Source: Candidatus Schekmanbacteria bacterium
GTDB taxonomy: Bacteria; CSSED10-310; JACPHN01
DNA: 35,533 bases
Direction of reading: 5' to 3'
Assembly: GCA_016188575.1 (NCBI GenBank)
Contig: JACPHN010000218.1
Span: forward strand, 1 to 35,533
Program-made: the position numbers and the translations under genes
The notes under the pieces: model-generated
What the model saw: only the letters and a program-made list of their open reading frames with translations
Told to the model about the DNA's origin: nothing
Databases searched by the model: none
In this document: positions 7,863 to 15,946 of the stretch, in pieces
Position numbering within the stretch: the first letter of the stretch is position 1
Layout of the letters: the number at the start of each line of letters is the position of its first letter

Positions 7863-9074
7863 TCAAGCACCGAACTTGGCCAGGCGACCCGCGTGGGCGA
7901 GCGCCAGGCGCATGATGCCTTGCATCGGCATGCGCCCGAGACCACCATGGCCGCAGGCGCGCTCGGAAAATGCGTGCACGTCGTCGACGAAGGCGACGCT
8001 AGCGTTGAGCATGATTGGCACCGGATGGAAGCTGTGCGCTTTCATGAGCGCCGGCGTGCTGTGATCGCTGGTGACGACCAGGACATCGGCGCCCAGGCCG
8101 CGGACCTCCGGCACCAGCGCGTCGACATCCTCCAAGACCTTGACCTTACCGTCGAAATCTCCGTCCTCGCCGCGCGCGTCGGCCGCCTTTTCGTGGACGA
8201 AGAAGAAGTCGTAATCGTTCCACCGCTGTCGTACGGCCTGCACCTGCTCCGCCAGGTTCGCGAACCTGTCGTAAAGCACCGTCATGCCGACGAGCTTCGC
8301 CACGCCGCGATAGTCGGGGTAGCGCGCCACGGCGAGAGCCGACAGCCCATACCGATCGGCGACCGACGGGAATGGGCTGAAGCTCGCGAAACCTCGCATG
8401 AGCACGCCGTTTGCCTGCCGCTCTGCGGAGAGAATTTCGCGCGCCTGTGCAGCGAGCTCGTTGGCTAGCTCGGCGGTGCGGCTGGATGCCGAATCGGCGC
8501 CCGATGCCGGGATGGGGACCGCGCCCACGGCCTGAGGATCGGTGTCGGTGACCCGCCCCCCGAGATCGTCGCCGCGCAGCACCATGACGGCGCGGTGCTC
8601 CTTGACGGTCTGCAGCTCGCACCGGCACTCACCCCCGAGATTTACGCGCTGCCGCAACAGATCCACCAGGCGGCGGTTGGTCGCATCGTCGATCCGCCCG
8701 GCGCGCCGGTCGGCAATCGTCCCGTCGCTGTTGAACGTGGCGAAGTTGATGCGGACGGCGACGTCGCCCGCTTGCAAGTCGATCCCGACGCCGAGCGCGG
8801 CGAGCACTCCGCGGCCGACCTGCCAACGTACAGGGTCATACCCGAACAGCGAGAGGTGCCCTGGACCACTTCCCGGGGTGATCCCCGGGCCAACCGGGTC
8901 GAGCAATCCGGTCACCGATTCGCGCGCGAGCGCGTCGAGATTGGGAATTCGCGCCACTTCCAGCGCTGTCCCGTCGCGACCCGGATACGGCAGGCCACCG
9001 GCGCCGTCGAGAACGAGAAAGACGATCTTGCTCGCATTCCTGCGCACGAGCGATGACAACAACCCGCCACTCAT
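7863..9074 (-). CDS. apgM: 2,3-bisphosphoglycerate-independent phosphoglycerate mutase, archaeal type
   Basis: ApgM interconverts 3- and 2-phosphoglycerate in glycolysis and gluconeogenesis without 2,3-BPG. The 403-residue length fits the archaeal-type branch rather than the 510-residue GpmI type. Alkaline-phosphatase-superfamily signatures are visible: metal-binding D23 in FLVLDGAGGL, the phospho-acceptor Ser in GPGHLSLFGYDP (S75), and VTSDHSTPALMKAHSFHPVP. The start is ATG 9074: a longer frame runs back to 9182 but enters tpiA and lacks family sequence, while AAGGA lies just upstream of 9074. The gene follows tpiA by 25 nt, making a two-gene glycolytic unit. Confidence 0.93.
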   Translation of the reverse strand: MSGGLLSSLVRRNASKIVFLVLDGAGGLPYPGRDGTALEVARIPNLDALARESVTGLLDPVGPGITPGSGPGHLSLFGYDPVRWQVGRGVLAALGVGIDLQAGDVAVRINFATFNSDGTIADRRAGRIDDATNRRLVDLLRQRVNLGGECRCELQTVKEHRAVMVLRGDDLGGRVTDTDPQAVGAVPIPASGADSASSRTAELANELAAQAREILSAERQANGVLMRGFASFSPFPSVADRYGLSALAVARYPDYRGVAKLVGMTVLYDRFANLAEQVQAVRQRWNDYDFFFVHEKAADARGEDGDFDGKVKVLEDVDALVPEVRGLGADVLVVTSDHSTPALMKAHSFHPVPIMLNASVAFVDDVHAFSERACGHGGLGRMPMQGIMRLALAHAGRLAKFGA

Positions 9075-9099
9075 CCAGGGATTCCTTGCGCGAGAGAAG

Positions 9100-9906
9100 T
9101 TATTCGGGCTCGGCGCCCGCGATGATACCGAGAAAGGCATCGGCCGCGAGCGATGCGCCACCGACGAGCACGCCGTCGACATCGGGCCGTGCCATCAGCT
9201 CACGCGCATTGTCCGGCTTGACGCTGCCACCGTACAGGATGCGGACTTTTGCCGCCGTGGACCCGTCCAGACGTTCCGCCACGTCTCGGCGAATGTGCGC
9301 GTGCATTTCCTGGGCGTCGGCGGGAGTGGCGGTGCGGCCGGTGCCGATCGCCCATACCGGTTCATAGGCGAGGGCGATTTCCGGCATCACGGTTCGATCG
9401 GCGAGGTGTTTCAGCGCGGCCGCTAGCTGATGCGCCACCACGGACAGGTGCTCGCCCGCCAGACGCTCGGGTTCCCGTTCCCCGACGCACAGGATCGGGA
9501 CGAGGCCGCCGGCGATCGCGGCCGCGAACTTGGCGGCCACTGTTTCGTTGTCCTCGCCGAGCACATGCCGCCGCTCGGAATGTCCCACGAGCACATAGCG
9601 GCACCCGGAGTCCCTGAGCATCGGCGCCGAGATTTCGCCGGTAAACGCGCCGCTGTCGCCGGGATAGAGATCCTGGGCGCCGAGCTGCGCCGCGGGTCGA
9701 CCGTCGTCGAGCAGGCGCTTTGGCAGCGCGTTGCACATGGCCTCCCGGGCAGTCGATAGCGCCGTGAATGGCGGGCAGAACAAGACCTCCGCGGTACTCG
9801 TCGCGGGCACGCGGCGCAGCACGGCGGAAACGAGCTCCGCGGCTTCCGCGCGCAGCTTGTTCATTTTCCAGTTGCCAGCGACCAGGGGAATTCGCTTTTG
9901 CGCCAT
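9100..9906 (-). CDS. tpiA: Triosephosphate isomerase
   Basis: This is the cytoplasmic glycolytic enzyme that interconverts dihydroxyacetone phosphate and glyceraldehyde 3-phosphate. The 268 residues include every key element: N12 and K14 in AGNWKMNK, catalytic H109 in VGHSERR, catalytic E182 in YEPVWAIGTG (the flexible loop 6 follows), and the phosphate-binding ILYGGSVKPDN and GVLVGGASL. The gene lies between hspR and apgM on the same strand. A promoter with a perfect TTGACA lies in the short gap upstream and overlaps the end of hspR. Confidence 0.97.
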   Translation of the reverse strand: MAQKRIPLVAGNWKMNKLRAEAAELVSAVLRRVPATSTAEVLFCPPFTALSTAREAMCNALPKRLLDDGRPAAQLGAQDLYPGDSGAFTGEISAPMLRDSGCRYVLVGHSERRHVLGEDNETVAAKFAAAIAGGLVPILCVGEREPERLAGEHLSVVAHQLAAALKHLADRTVMPEIALAYEPVWAIGTGRTATPADAQEMHAHIRRDVAERLDGSTAAKVRILYGGSVKPDNARELMARPDVDGVLVGGASLAADAFLGIIAGAEPE

Positions 9907-9987
9907 GGTTCCTGCCTCGGGATCGGGTTAGCGCCGATGCGCGTTGCCTTCTGTGCCTCGGGGTGATCGACGTCGGCTGCAGGGGAT

Positions 9988-10016
9988 ACGCTAATGTCGC
10001 TGGCGCAGCGTGTCAA
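9988..10016 (-). promoter_or_regulatory. Candidate promoter of tpiA-apgM, TTGACA-17-TAGCGT
   Basis: On the minus strand, TTGACA (10011-10016) and TAGCGT (9988-9993) are 17 bp apart, about 80 nt upstream of the tpiA ATG. The -35 box overlaps the hspR stop codon. The -10 match is weak (3 of 6). Confidence 0.45.
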
Positions 10017-10408
10017 GGCGAGCTGCCGCGGCGGGCGGCCTTCATCACGAGCTTGCGCACGTCGACCGGGATCAGCGATGTGGGCGGCTGGTCGCGCGCC
10101 TGCTCTTCAAGCAGCGTGAGCAGATAGCGAATGACGTGGTCTCGTTCATCGCGCAGTTGCATGATCTGTCCGCGCATCTGCATGATCACTTCGACGCCGG
10201 CAAGATTGACGCCGAGATCCTGGGTAAGACGGAGAATGAAACGAAGAAGCGACAGATCCTCATCCGAATACAACCGCGTATTGCCTTCGCTGCGAGACGG
10301 TTTCACCAAACCCCGCCGCTCATAGAGCCGGAGCGTTTGTGGATGAATTCCCAGCATATCCGATACCACGCCGATGCTGTAGGCGCCTTCGACTTCGTTC
10401 TCAGTCAT
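10013..10408 (-). CDS. hspR: MerR-family transcriptional regulator, HspR-like
   Basis: The 131-residue protein has the MerR winged-helix N-terminus (about 10-80). Its sequence is typical of the HspR branch: YSIGVVSDMLGIHPQTLRLYERRGLV, NTRLYSDEDLSLL and LTQDLGVNLAGVEVIMQMR. HspR represses dnaK/clpB heat-shock operons by binding HAIR inverted repeats. A coiled-coil stretch follows (MRGQIMQLRDERDHVIRYLLTLLEEQ). There is no cysteine, so metal or redox sensing of the MerR/SoxR kind is not indicated. Unusually, no dnaK, dnaJ or clpB gene is adjacent; it precedes glycolytic genes. AGGAGA lies about 11 nt upstream of ATG 10408. Assignment to HspR rather than another MerR protein is likely but not certain. 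Confidence 0.8.
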   Translation of the reverse strand: MTENEVEGAYSIGVVSDMLGIHPQTLRLYERRGLVKPSRSEGNTRLYSDEDLSLLRFILRLTQDLGVNLAGVEVIMQMRGQIMQLRDERDHVIRYLLTLLEEQARDQPPTSLIPVDVRKLVMKAARRGSSP

Positions 10409-10684
10409 GCTTGTGTCGCTCTCCTTGTGGGTTGCAGTCTATTCCCGCCGACTGAGGTTGTCGAGTGGACTCGGGATCCCCATCTGTGACGCCCGGATCA
10501 CGATCACTCACTGTCTCTGTGAGCTCGCGGTTACACGTGAGCTCTCGGCGTCGCGCCGCCCGTGCCGGCAAGCTCCTACCCAGGCCATCCGGGATGCCAT
10601 GGTCGCGCTTCGGCATCGCGGCGCGGTTTTTGCATCAGGATCTTCGGTGATGTTTTCGATACCGCTCGCTGGATGGGACGACCA

Positions 10685-12157
10685 ATGAATACCGAACCGC
10701 GCCTCTTGCGCCTGAACACCGTAACCTGCCGACGACTCGCCGCGCTGGCGCTCGTGTGCGGCATCCTTCTCTCTCTGCCGGCGGACGGCGCGCACGCGCG
10801 CTCGGCAGCGCCGCTCCGCGCCGACACCGCCAGCTCCGACATCGACCTGTACGTCTGGAATCACTCCGCCCGCGGCCTCACCCTGTACGTCCGGGCACGC
10901 GCCGACGCTGACGTCGCCGAGCTCGAGCTCCTCGGCAGCGCCGCCGGGCCGGGAGCGTTCGAGCTCCTCGATACCGCCGGCCCCGGTGAACGATTCTTCG
11001 AAGTCTCGCGGAGCACCCTGGCTCGGCTCAGCTTTTTCTACGTTATCGGGCGCAACGGCGACGGCGAGCCGCTGTTCCACAGCAACCTGGTCACCACGGC
11101 AGGACTTTCGTTCGGTGCCGATGATTTCCCCGACGCCGTTGGCACCGTCACCGAGAACTTCGTCGAGAAGGGCGTGACGGTCAGCCTGGACCTCGCCGGG
11201 CCAGCCTGGGACTATTCTCAGGAGCTCGGAAGCATCGAGACGCGCACCATCGTTACCCCCGCCTCGACCGGCTTTAGCTCGGATTTTCCCAGCGCGACGA
11301 TCGCCACCAAGTCGGAGCTGGACGGCGTTACCGACTATAACTTCTACGACAATACCGACGCCCGACTGGGCATGTTCGGGTACGTGGAGAACGCCGGAAC
11401 GAGCAACCAGGCCAAATACAAGTTCTCGGCCATGGACCGCCTGGTGGTCTATCCGCTGAGCGCGACCACGGCGAGCTGGAACGACTACACCGAGTTCTCG
11501 CACTCCTCCGGCGCGACCGTGAAGATCACCAATACCAAGACCGTGCTCAAGGAAGGAACGGTATCCTTGATCGGCGGCACCGAGCGCCCGTGCATCCTCG
11601 TGCGCTACGCCATCATTGGCGGCGCGTACTTCGGCTCGATCAAAGTTCTGGACGTCTCGCGCTACGAATACGTGTGGTACGTCCCCGGCATCGGTCCCGC
11701 CGTGCGCATCCAGAGCGCCAACGATGAGAAAAACCCGGTGTTTACGGCGGCCAATCGCGTCTGGCGGGCCCGCGACACGCAGGACGTCGACAATGTGCCG
11801 CCCGAGCAAGTTACTGATCTGGCGGCGAACGGACAGTCCAGTGCCATCCGCGTCGGCTTCACCGCGCCGGGCGACGACGGCGATACGGGCACTGCGGCCT
11901 CCTACCAGCTCCGCTACCTCGCCGGTAACAATCTCATCGACAGCGAGTCCGAGTGGTCCAGCGCCACGCCCGTTAGCGCCCTTTCCACGCCCAAGGCCGC
12001 GGGCAGCGCGGAGGCATTCGACGTCACCGGCCTGGAAGCGGGACAGATTTATGCCTTCGCAATGAAGGCGCTCGACGAGGCCGGGAATCTGTCGCTACTC
12101 TCCAATAGCGCCACGGCGACCACCGAGGCCGGCACCTCCACGGTATCGGTTCGCTAG
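10685..12157 (+). CDS. Secreted protein with C-terminal fibronectin type III domain
   Basis: The 490-residue exported protein has an N-terminal signal peptide with a basic N-region and the core LAALALVCGILLSLPADGAHA. The central region (about 45-365) is beta-rich and unfamiliar, with an N-terminal domain (SDIDLYVWNHSARGLTLYVRARA) and a second that resembles 'VPAG..YYAPG'-type surface domains (KEGTVSLIGGTERPCILVRYAI, YEYVWYVPGIGPAVRIQ). The C-terminus is a fibronectin type III domain: PPEQVTDLAANGQSSAIRV ... YAFAMKALDEAGNLSLLSN. I chose ATG 10685; ATG 10673, 12 nt upstream in frame, is an alternative, and neither has a strong Shine-Dalgarno sequence. A role at the cell surface is inferred. Confidence 0.75.
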   Translation: MNTEPRLLRLNTVTCRRLAALALVCGILLSLPADGAHARSAAPLRADTASSDIDLYVWNHSARGLTLYVRARADADVAELELLGSAAGPGAFELLDTAGPGERFFEVSRSTLARLSFFYVIGRNGDGEPLFHSNLVTTAGLSFGADDFPDAVGTVTENFVEKGVTVSLDLAGPAWDYSQELGSIETRTIVTPASTGFSSDFPSATIATKSELDGVTDYNFYDNTDARLGMFGYVENAGTSNQAKYKFSAMDRLVVYPLSATTASWNDYTEFSHSSGATVKITNTKTVLKEGTVSLIGGTERPCILVRYAIIGGAYFGSIKVLDVSRYEYVWYVPGIGPAVRIQSANDEKNPVFTAANRVWRARDTQDVDNVPPEQVTDLAANGQSSAIRVGFTAPGDDGDTGTAASYQLRYLAGNNLIDSESEWSSATPVSALSTPKAAGSAEAFDVTGLEAGQIYAFAMKALDEAGNLSLLSNSATATTEAGTSTVSVR

Positions 12158-12180
12158 GAGCCGACCCCAAGGTCTTACTT

Positions 12181-12228
12181 ACCTTCCGCGGAGGCCGTCT
12201 TCTCGCTCATCTGACCTGCGCGGAAGGT
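12181..12228 (+). terminator. Inverted repeat after the FN3 gene, possible terminator
   Basis: ACCTTCCGCG (12181-12190) and CGCGGAAGGT (12219-12228) are perfect 10-bp arms separated by 28 nt, 24 nt after the FN3 gene stop. No T-tract follows, so it may be a rho-dependent 3' end structure or a protein-binding dyad. Confidence 0.35.
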
Positions 12229-12255
12229 GGTAGAGGCCGCGCCCTATCCGGGCGC

Positions 12256-12363
12256 CGCATCACGAATGCCCCTCACCTCGCCTCGCCTCCCTCCTCCGTC
12301 CCTCCCGCCGCAAGTGGGGGAGGGACTGAGGGGGGCGCTGTCGCGTCACCGCTTTCGCCGCCG
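12256..12363 (+). repeat. Palindromic repeat A, copy A2, ends lost
   Basis: It has the same orientation as the birA copy. The CGCATCACGA box, the C-rich/G-rich core (CCCTCCCGCCGCAAG...GGGGGAGGG) and GGCGCTGTCGCGTC are present, but both terminal GAATCCACCG arms are missing or unrecognisable. Confidence 0.7.
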
Positions 12364-12502
12364 TGCTCATGCGGCAATCGGATCGCGGTGAGCGTATACT
12401 GAAGAGCATGCGCACAAAATCCTGGAGCCGCGACATCGGTGATGCTCGGGCCCGCGGTAGGGCCGCCGCCGTCGCGGCACCCGACCCCAGAGGAAGCGAG
12501 CC

Positions 12503-12946
12503 ATGAAACACTGCCCGAGCTGCGATAACGAATTTACCGACGAGTCCGACGTGGTGGTCTGCCCGACATGCGAAGCGGAGCTCACCGACGGACCCAATCC
12601 CCACCTGGATGTCGTCGGCCGGCACGTGGAGCCCGAAGAGGAAGAAGATCCCCTCGTCGAGCTCGTGTCCGTGTACCAGCAGATGGAAGCCGACGTCATT
12701 CTGGGAGCACTGCAGCAGGTGGACATCGAGTGCGACCAGTTTCCGAGCGCCTACGTCCAGACGACGCAGATCCCGCCGGTGGAGACGTCGACAAACGTAT
12801 CGATCCGGGTGCGGCGCAAGGACCTCGGCGAGGCGCACGCGATCCTCGAGGAGCTGACCCGGGGTCAGACGTTCTATTGCCCCGAGTGCGAGGCGCCCCT
12901 GCCGGGCGAAGACGAGCCGTGTCCGGCGTGCGGAGCAAAACCGTGA
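12503..12946 (+). CDS. Double zinc-ribbon protein with central DUF2007-like (putative signal-transducing) domain
   Basis: The 147-residue cytoplasmic protein has two zinc-binding knuckles: C4/C7 with C20/C23 at the N-terminus and C126/C129 with C140/C143 at the C-terminus. Between them, after an acidic spacer (EPEEEEDP), residues 51-118 (LVELVSVYQQMEADVILGALQQVDIECDQF ... VRRKDLGEAHAILEELT) match the DUF2007 pattern, a small ferredoxin-like fold of unknown function sometimes called putative signal transducer. ATG 12503 is preceded by AGAGGAAG. The stop overlaps the next gene's GTG in GTGA, so the two products are made together and may interact. The biochemical role is unknown. Confidence 0.75.
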   Translation: MKHCPSCDNEFTDESDVVVCPTCEAELTDGPNPHLDVVGRHVEPEEEEDPLVELVSVYQQMEADVILGALQQVDIECDQFPSAYVQTTQIPPVETSTNVSIRVRRKDLGEAHAILEELTRGQTFYCPECEAPLPGEDEPCPACGAKP

Positions 12947-13290
12947 GCGAGGCGCCGGAGCAAGGCGGAAGAACGCGTCCCAACGGCGAATATGATGAGC
13001 TGAAAGCGCTTGTCCGGGAGAGCTCGGAGCTGCTCCGCGACCTGGCGAAGCGGCAGAGCGGGCTCGAGCGCTGGGCGCTCCACCAGCAGATGGAAAACCA
13101 CCGCCTACACGGCGAGCTGGCGAAGAGGCAGCTCGCGATCGACGAGCGCGTGGCGCGAAACGACGAACGCTGGCTCGGGCTGGCGTGCAAGCTGGACCAG
13201 GTCATTGCCGTGCAGGAAAAACACTCGCAGATTCTCGCCAACTTGCCCGAGGCGATCCGGCAGAAGGTCGGGTTCGGCAAGAGCGAGTAG
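12943..13290 (+). CDS. Small coiled-coil protein coupled to the zinc-ribbon protein
   Basis: The 115-residue product starts at GTG 12943, overlapping the previous stop by 4 nt, with GGAG about 10 nt upstream. The sequence is soluble and almost entirely helical (YDELKALVRESSELLRDLAKRQ, LAKRQLAIDERVARNDERW), with regular hydrophobic spacing suggesting a coiled coil. There is no signal peptide, membrane segment or Cys/His motif, and I recognise no family. The tight coupling suggests a partner role for the zinc-ribbon/DUF2007 protein. Confidence 0.65.
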   Translation: MSEAPEQGGRTRPNGEYDELKALVRESSELLRDLAKRQSGLERWALHQQMENHRLHGELAKRQLAIDERVARNDERWLGLACKLDQVIAVQEKHSQILANLPEAIRQKVGFGKSE

Positions 13291-13371
13291 TGCCGTCTGT
13301 GCGACCGTGCGGCGATCCGGCGCCGGTCGCCGCGGGTGTGAGCAGGACATGTGAGCGGAGGAGAATGTACG

Positions 13372-14682
13372 ATGTCAAGGGAGATTCGGGGCGTGTGGTC
13401 CGCGGCGGGAGCGCCGCCTGTGGGGGGGAAATCGCGGCGCTGTGGCGAGCGGCGATGTGCTCTGACGGTATCCGCCGCGCTCGTGGCCGCGGTGGTTGCT
13501 GGGGTCGCTACTGCGGCGGCGAGCTCTGACCCCGACTTCCCCTTCGCCGCCGGCTCCGCTGGCCGCGAGGCGACGCCCGTGACGTTGTCTTCGGTAAAAC
13601 TCCTGGGGGCGAACGACGTGCTCCTGACCTGGACGAAGTCCGTGGATCCCCGTTTTGCGGCCTACGGAGTCTGGCGGTCGACGCAGCCGCTGCCGGTACC
13701 CGTCTCCGCGCTCGCTCTGCTCGCGGCCGCTACGGTCGTCCTCGGCGCCGCGGCAGCTATACGCTCCCGCCGTATGCGCGCCGCGCTCTCCAGCGCTGCT
13801 CCGGGTGCTCGCGTCGCCGCCGCCGCGATCGCAGCAGCTCTTGCCGCCGCCGCCACGGCTGGGATCGCGGCGGGCATCTCCATGCTACCGGCGGATCCTC
13901 CGGGCGCCGGCGAGTGGCTCGCCGAAATCTCGCAGCGCTCAACCGTCCAATTCCTCGACCAAGACGTGCCGGTGGGAATCTATTACTACCGGATCTACGG
14001 CTTCGACGACGAAGGCCATGGCGTGTCTTCAAACGAGGTCGGCTTCTTCGCGCTGGCCCCTACGCCCACCCCGACATCCACGCCCACGTCCACGCCTACG
14101 GCGACCGCCACGCCAACGTCCACAGACACGCCGACGCCGACCGTCACCGCCACGAGCACGCCGACGCCGACCGTCACCGCCACACCAACACCGACTCGCA
14201 CCCGCACGCCGACGCCGACTCCCAAGCCGCCCTCGAAGCCCATCTTCCCGCTGTCCACCGGCAATACCTGGAAATACAGCGAACCCTTGGTCGGTGAGTT
14301 TACCTCCACTGTCATCGGGACCTATCAGACTGGCGGCAAGACCGTGTTCCGCGTTCACAGTTCCCTGTCATCCGATGACGGGCTGCTGCGCAACGAGAGC
14401 GACGGCACCTACTCGTATGGCTCGGTCGGCGACCCGTGGAGCACCGGGGAGCTCTGGCTCAAGTACCCGACTTCACCCGGTGAATCGTGGAATTTCGCCG
14501 GCACGGAGGTTTCGGTCGTCTCCGTCGACACCTCGGTCGACGTGCCCGCCGGCACTTTCACATGCGTCGTCTACCAGACGGGAAACCTGCTGTTGTACTT
14601 CGCTCCGGGTGTCGGCATGGTGCGGACCTACGAACCGGGAGGCGCGATCAACACGCGACTGTTGAGCTATTCGGTAGACTGA
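13372..14682 (+). CDS. Exported surface protein: FN3 domain interrupted by two hydrophobic helices, Thr-Pro linker, C-terminal beta domain
   Basis: I chose ATG 13372, 8 nt after GGAGGAG (13357-13363), giving 436 residues; a GTG at 13351 lacks such support. The order is: N-terminal signal or anchor (about 28-52); first half of a fibronectin type III domain (70-103, VKLLGANDVLLTWTKSVDPRFAAYGVWRS); an unusual insert (about 105-182) with two Ala/Leu-rich hydrophobic helices and IRSRRMR between them; the second FN3 half (STVQFLDQDVPVGIYYYRIYGFDDEGHGVSSNEV); a Thr-Pro linker (about 230-290); and a beta-rich C-terminal domain (LSTGNTWKYSE ... VPAGTFTCVVY ... YFAPGVGMVRTYE) of a kind found in bacterial surface lipoproteins. 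The last 16 nt overlap the convergent MFS gene. Function is unknown; a cell-surface role is inferred. Confidence 0.7.
   Translation: MSREIRGVWSAAGAPPVGGKSRRCGERRCALTVSAALVAAVVAGVATAAASSDPDFPFAAGSAGREATPVTLSSVKLLGANDVLLTWTKSVDPRFAAYGVWRSTQPLPVPVSALALLAAATVVLGAAAAIRSRRMRAALSSAAPGARVAAAAIAAALAAAATAGIAAGISMLPADPPGAGEWLAEISQRSTVQFLDQDVPVGIYYYRIYGFDDEGHGVSSNEVGFFALAPTPTPTSTPTSTPTATATPTSTDTPTPTVTATSTPTPTVTATPTPTRTRTPTPTPKPPSKPIFPLSTGNTWKYSEPLVGEFTSTVIGTYQTGGKTVFRVHSSLSSDDGLLRNESDGTYSYGSVGDPWSTGELWLKYPTSPGESWNFAGTEVSVVSVDTSVDVPAGTFTCVVYQTGNLLLYFAPGVGMVRTYEPGGAINTRLLSYSVD
14064..14232 (+). repeat. Tandem Thr-Pro codon repeats encoding a surface-protein linker
   Basis: Short degenerate ACGCCGACG-type units encode TPTPTxT. 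Within them a 27-bp unit beginning CACGCCGACGCCGACCGTCA recurs exactly with a 30-bp period at 14127 and 14157. Such tracts are prone to copy-number change by slippage. The resulting linker would be extended and possibly O-glycosylated, which is inference. Confidence 0.75.
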
Positions 14683-15941
14683 GGCGGCGCCGGCGTGGCG
14701 TGAGCCGCATGCACCTCGGGGATGCGCCGAAACAGGCGCACCACGACCACCAGTGACAGGGCGAAGAGGACGGCGCCGACGAGGAACGGCGCCCCCGGCA
14801 GGGGGGCGGGTGCCGACTGTGAAGCGAAGTAGGCAAACAAGCCGGCGGTAAAGATCAGTGGCGCCGCAATGTTGGTGAGGCTGACCAGAGAGGTCAGCGC
14901 CCCCTGGACCTTGCCTTGCTCCGATGGCGGAATCTCGCCGGCGATGATCGCCTGGATCGCCGGCCCCGAAATGCCGCCCAGGCTGCCGAGAGCGATGAGA
15001 GGCAAGATCATCCAGCCGCGCGAAGCAAGGCCGTACCCGAGAAAAGTGACCGCGGCGACGCCAAGACCGGCAATGACCGCAGTGCGTTCGCCGACCTGGG
15101 CGATGATGGGGCGGATGAGACCGCCCTGAACGATGGTGGCCATGAGCCCGACAAGCGCCAGGACCAGCCCGTTGGTCTTCTCATCCCAGCCATAGCGCGC
15201 CTGGGTATAGAGCACCCATACGCTTTCGAGTCCGCGATGGGCCAGCGACGCCAGGACAAAGGCCATGGCCAGGCCGGCCACCAGGGGGTAGGCGCGCAGG
15301 CGCCGCATGCTCGCCAGCGGGTGGTTGCGGCGCAATGAGAAGCTGGAACGTTCCTCGCGCGGCAGCGATTCCGGCAAGACGAACAGACCATACAGGCAGT
15401 TGAGCAAGGCGAGCCCGGCCGCGACGAAGAACGGCAGGCGAAGGTGAATGCCCCCGAGGATGCCCCCCAGGGCGGGACCGAAGATGAAACCCAGACCAAA
15501 TGCGACACCGACCAACCCGAAGTTTCGCGCCCGCGTCTCCACGGTGGAAACGTCGGCAATGTAGGCGTTTGCGGCGGTGTAGCTCGCCCCCATGGCCCCG
15601 GCGATGACGCGGCCGACGAAGAGCCAGGCGAGCGATGGTGCCATGCCCTGAATCACGTAGTCGACGCCCAGGCCACACAATGCGGCGAGGATAACCGGCC
15701 GCCTCCCGAAGCGATCGGAAAGCGCTCCGAGAAGCGGTGCACAGAGAAACTGCGTGATGGCGTAGGAAGCGGAGATCAGACCCACGAAGTGCCCGGCGCT
15801 CGCCGCCTCCCCTCCGGCGAGCTGCTTGATCAGCATGGGCAAGACGGGAACGACGATGCCGAGGCCGAGAATGTCGACGACCAGTGTAATGAAGATAAAG
15901 GCCATCGCGGGCCGGCGGGCGTGCGGACTGGCAGGGGTCAT
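14667..15941 (-). CDS. MFS transporter, TetA/drug:H+ antiporter (DHA1)-like
   Basis: This is a 12-helix inner-membrane protein of about 424 residues. Signatures are the motif A loop GALSDRFGRRPV, the TetA-type NAYIADVSTVETRARNFG after helix 4, and motif-C-like FGLGFIFGPALGG in helix 5. It looks like a TCR/Tet-family proton-coupled efflux pump; the substrate cannot be told, and tetracycline resistance should not be assumed. The start is ATG 15941; GTG 15947 is an in-frame alternative. Repeat copy A3 abuts the start, and its terminal AGG contributes to the AGGTG Shine-Dalgarno sequence. The 3' end overlaps the convergent surface-protein gene by 16 bp. Confidence 0.88.
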   Translation of the reverse strand: MTPASPHARRPAMAFIFITLVVDILGLGIVVPVLPMLIKQLAGGEAASAGHFVGLISASYAITQFLCAPLLGALSDRFGRRPVILAALCGLGVDYVIQGMAPSLAWLFVGRVIAGAMGASYTAANAYIADVSTVETRARNFGLVGVAFGLGFIFGPALGGILGGIHLRLPFFVAAGLALLNCLYGLFVLPESLPREERSSFSLRRNHPLASMRRLRAYPLVAGLAMAFVLASLAHRGLESVWVLYTQARYGWDEKTNGLVLALVGLMATIVQGGLIRPIIAQVGERTAVIAGLGVAAVTFLGYGLASRGWMILPLIALGSLGGISGPAIQAIIAGEIPPSEQGKVQGALTSLVSLTNIAAPLIFTAGLFAYFASQSAPAPLPGAPFLVGAVLFALSLVVVVRLFRRIPEVHAAHATPAPPQSTE

Positions 15942-15946
15942 GAGCA

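Larger units (their letters stand above)
12158..12502. other. Intergenic region with a hairpin and a degenerate repeat A copy
   Basis: This 345-nt gap contains the inverted repeat at 12181-12228, repeat copy A2 (12256-12363) and a possible -10 element TATACT at 12395-12400, about 100 nt before the zinc-ribbon gene. The matching -35 region is poor. No protein-coding frame is convincing. Confidence 0.5.

Noticed and set aside
10508-11809. 433-codon minus-strand frame opposite the FN3 gene
   Set aside because: The plus strand has a signal peptide and an FN3 domain in the correct frame; the minus frame has no recognisable domain.
14064-14232. Regular repeats as a possible CRISPR array
   Set aside because: They are in-frame Thr-Pro codon repeats within a surface-protein gene, with no unique spacers of constant size.
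14667-15941. Calling the MFS gene tetA or a tetracycline-resistance gene
   Set aside because: The motifs only place it in the TetA-like/DHA1 group; substrate cannot be inferred and there is no tetR-like neighbour.
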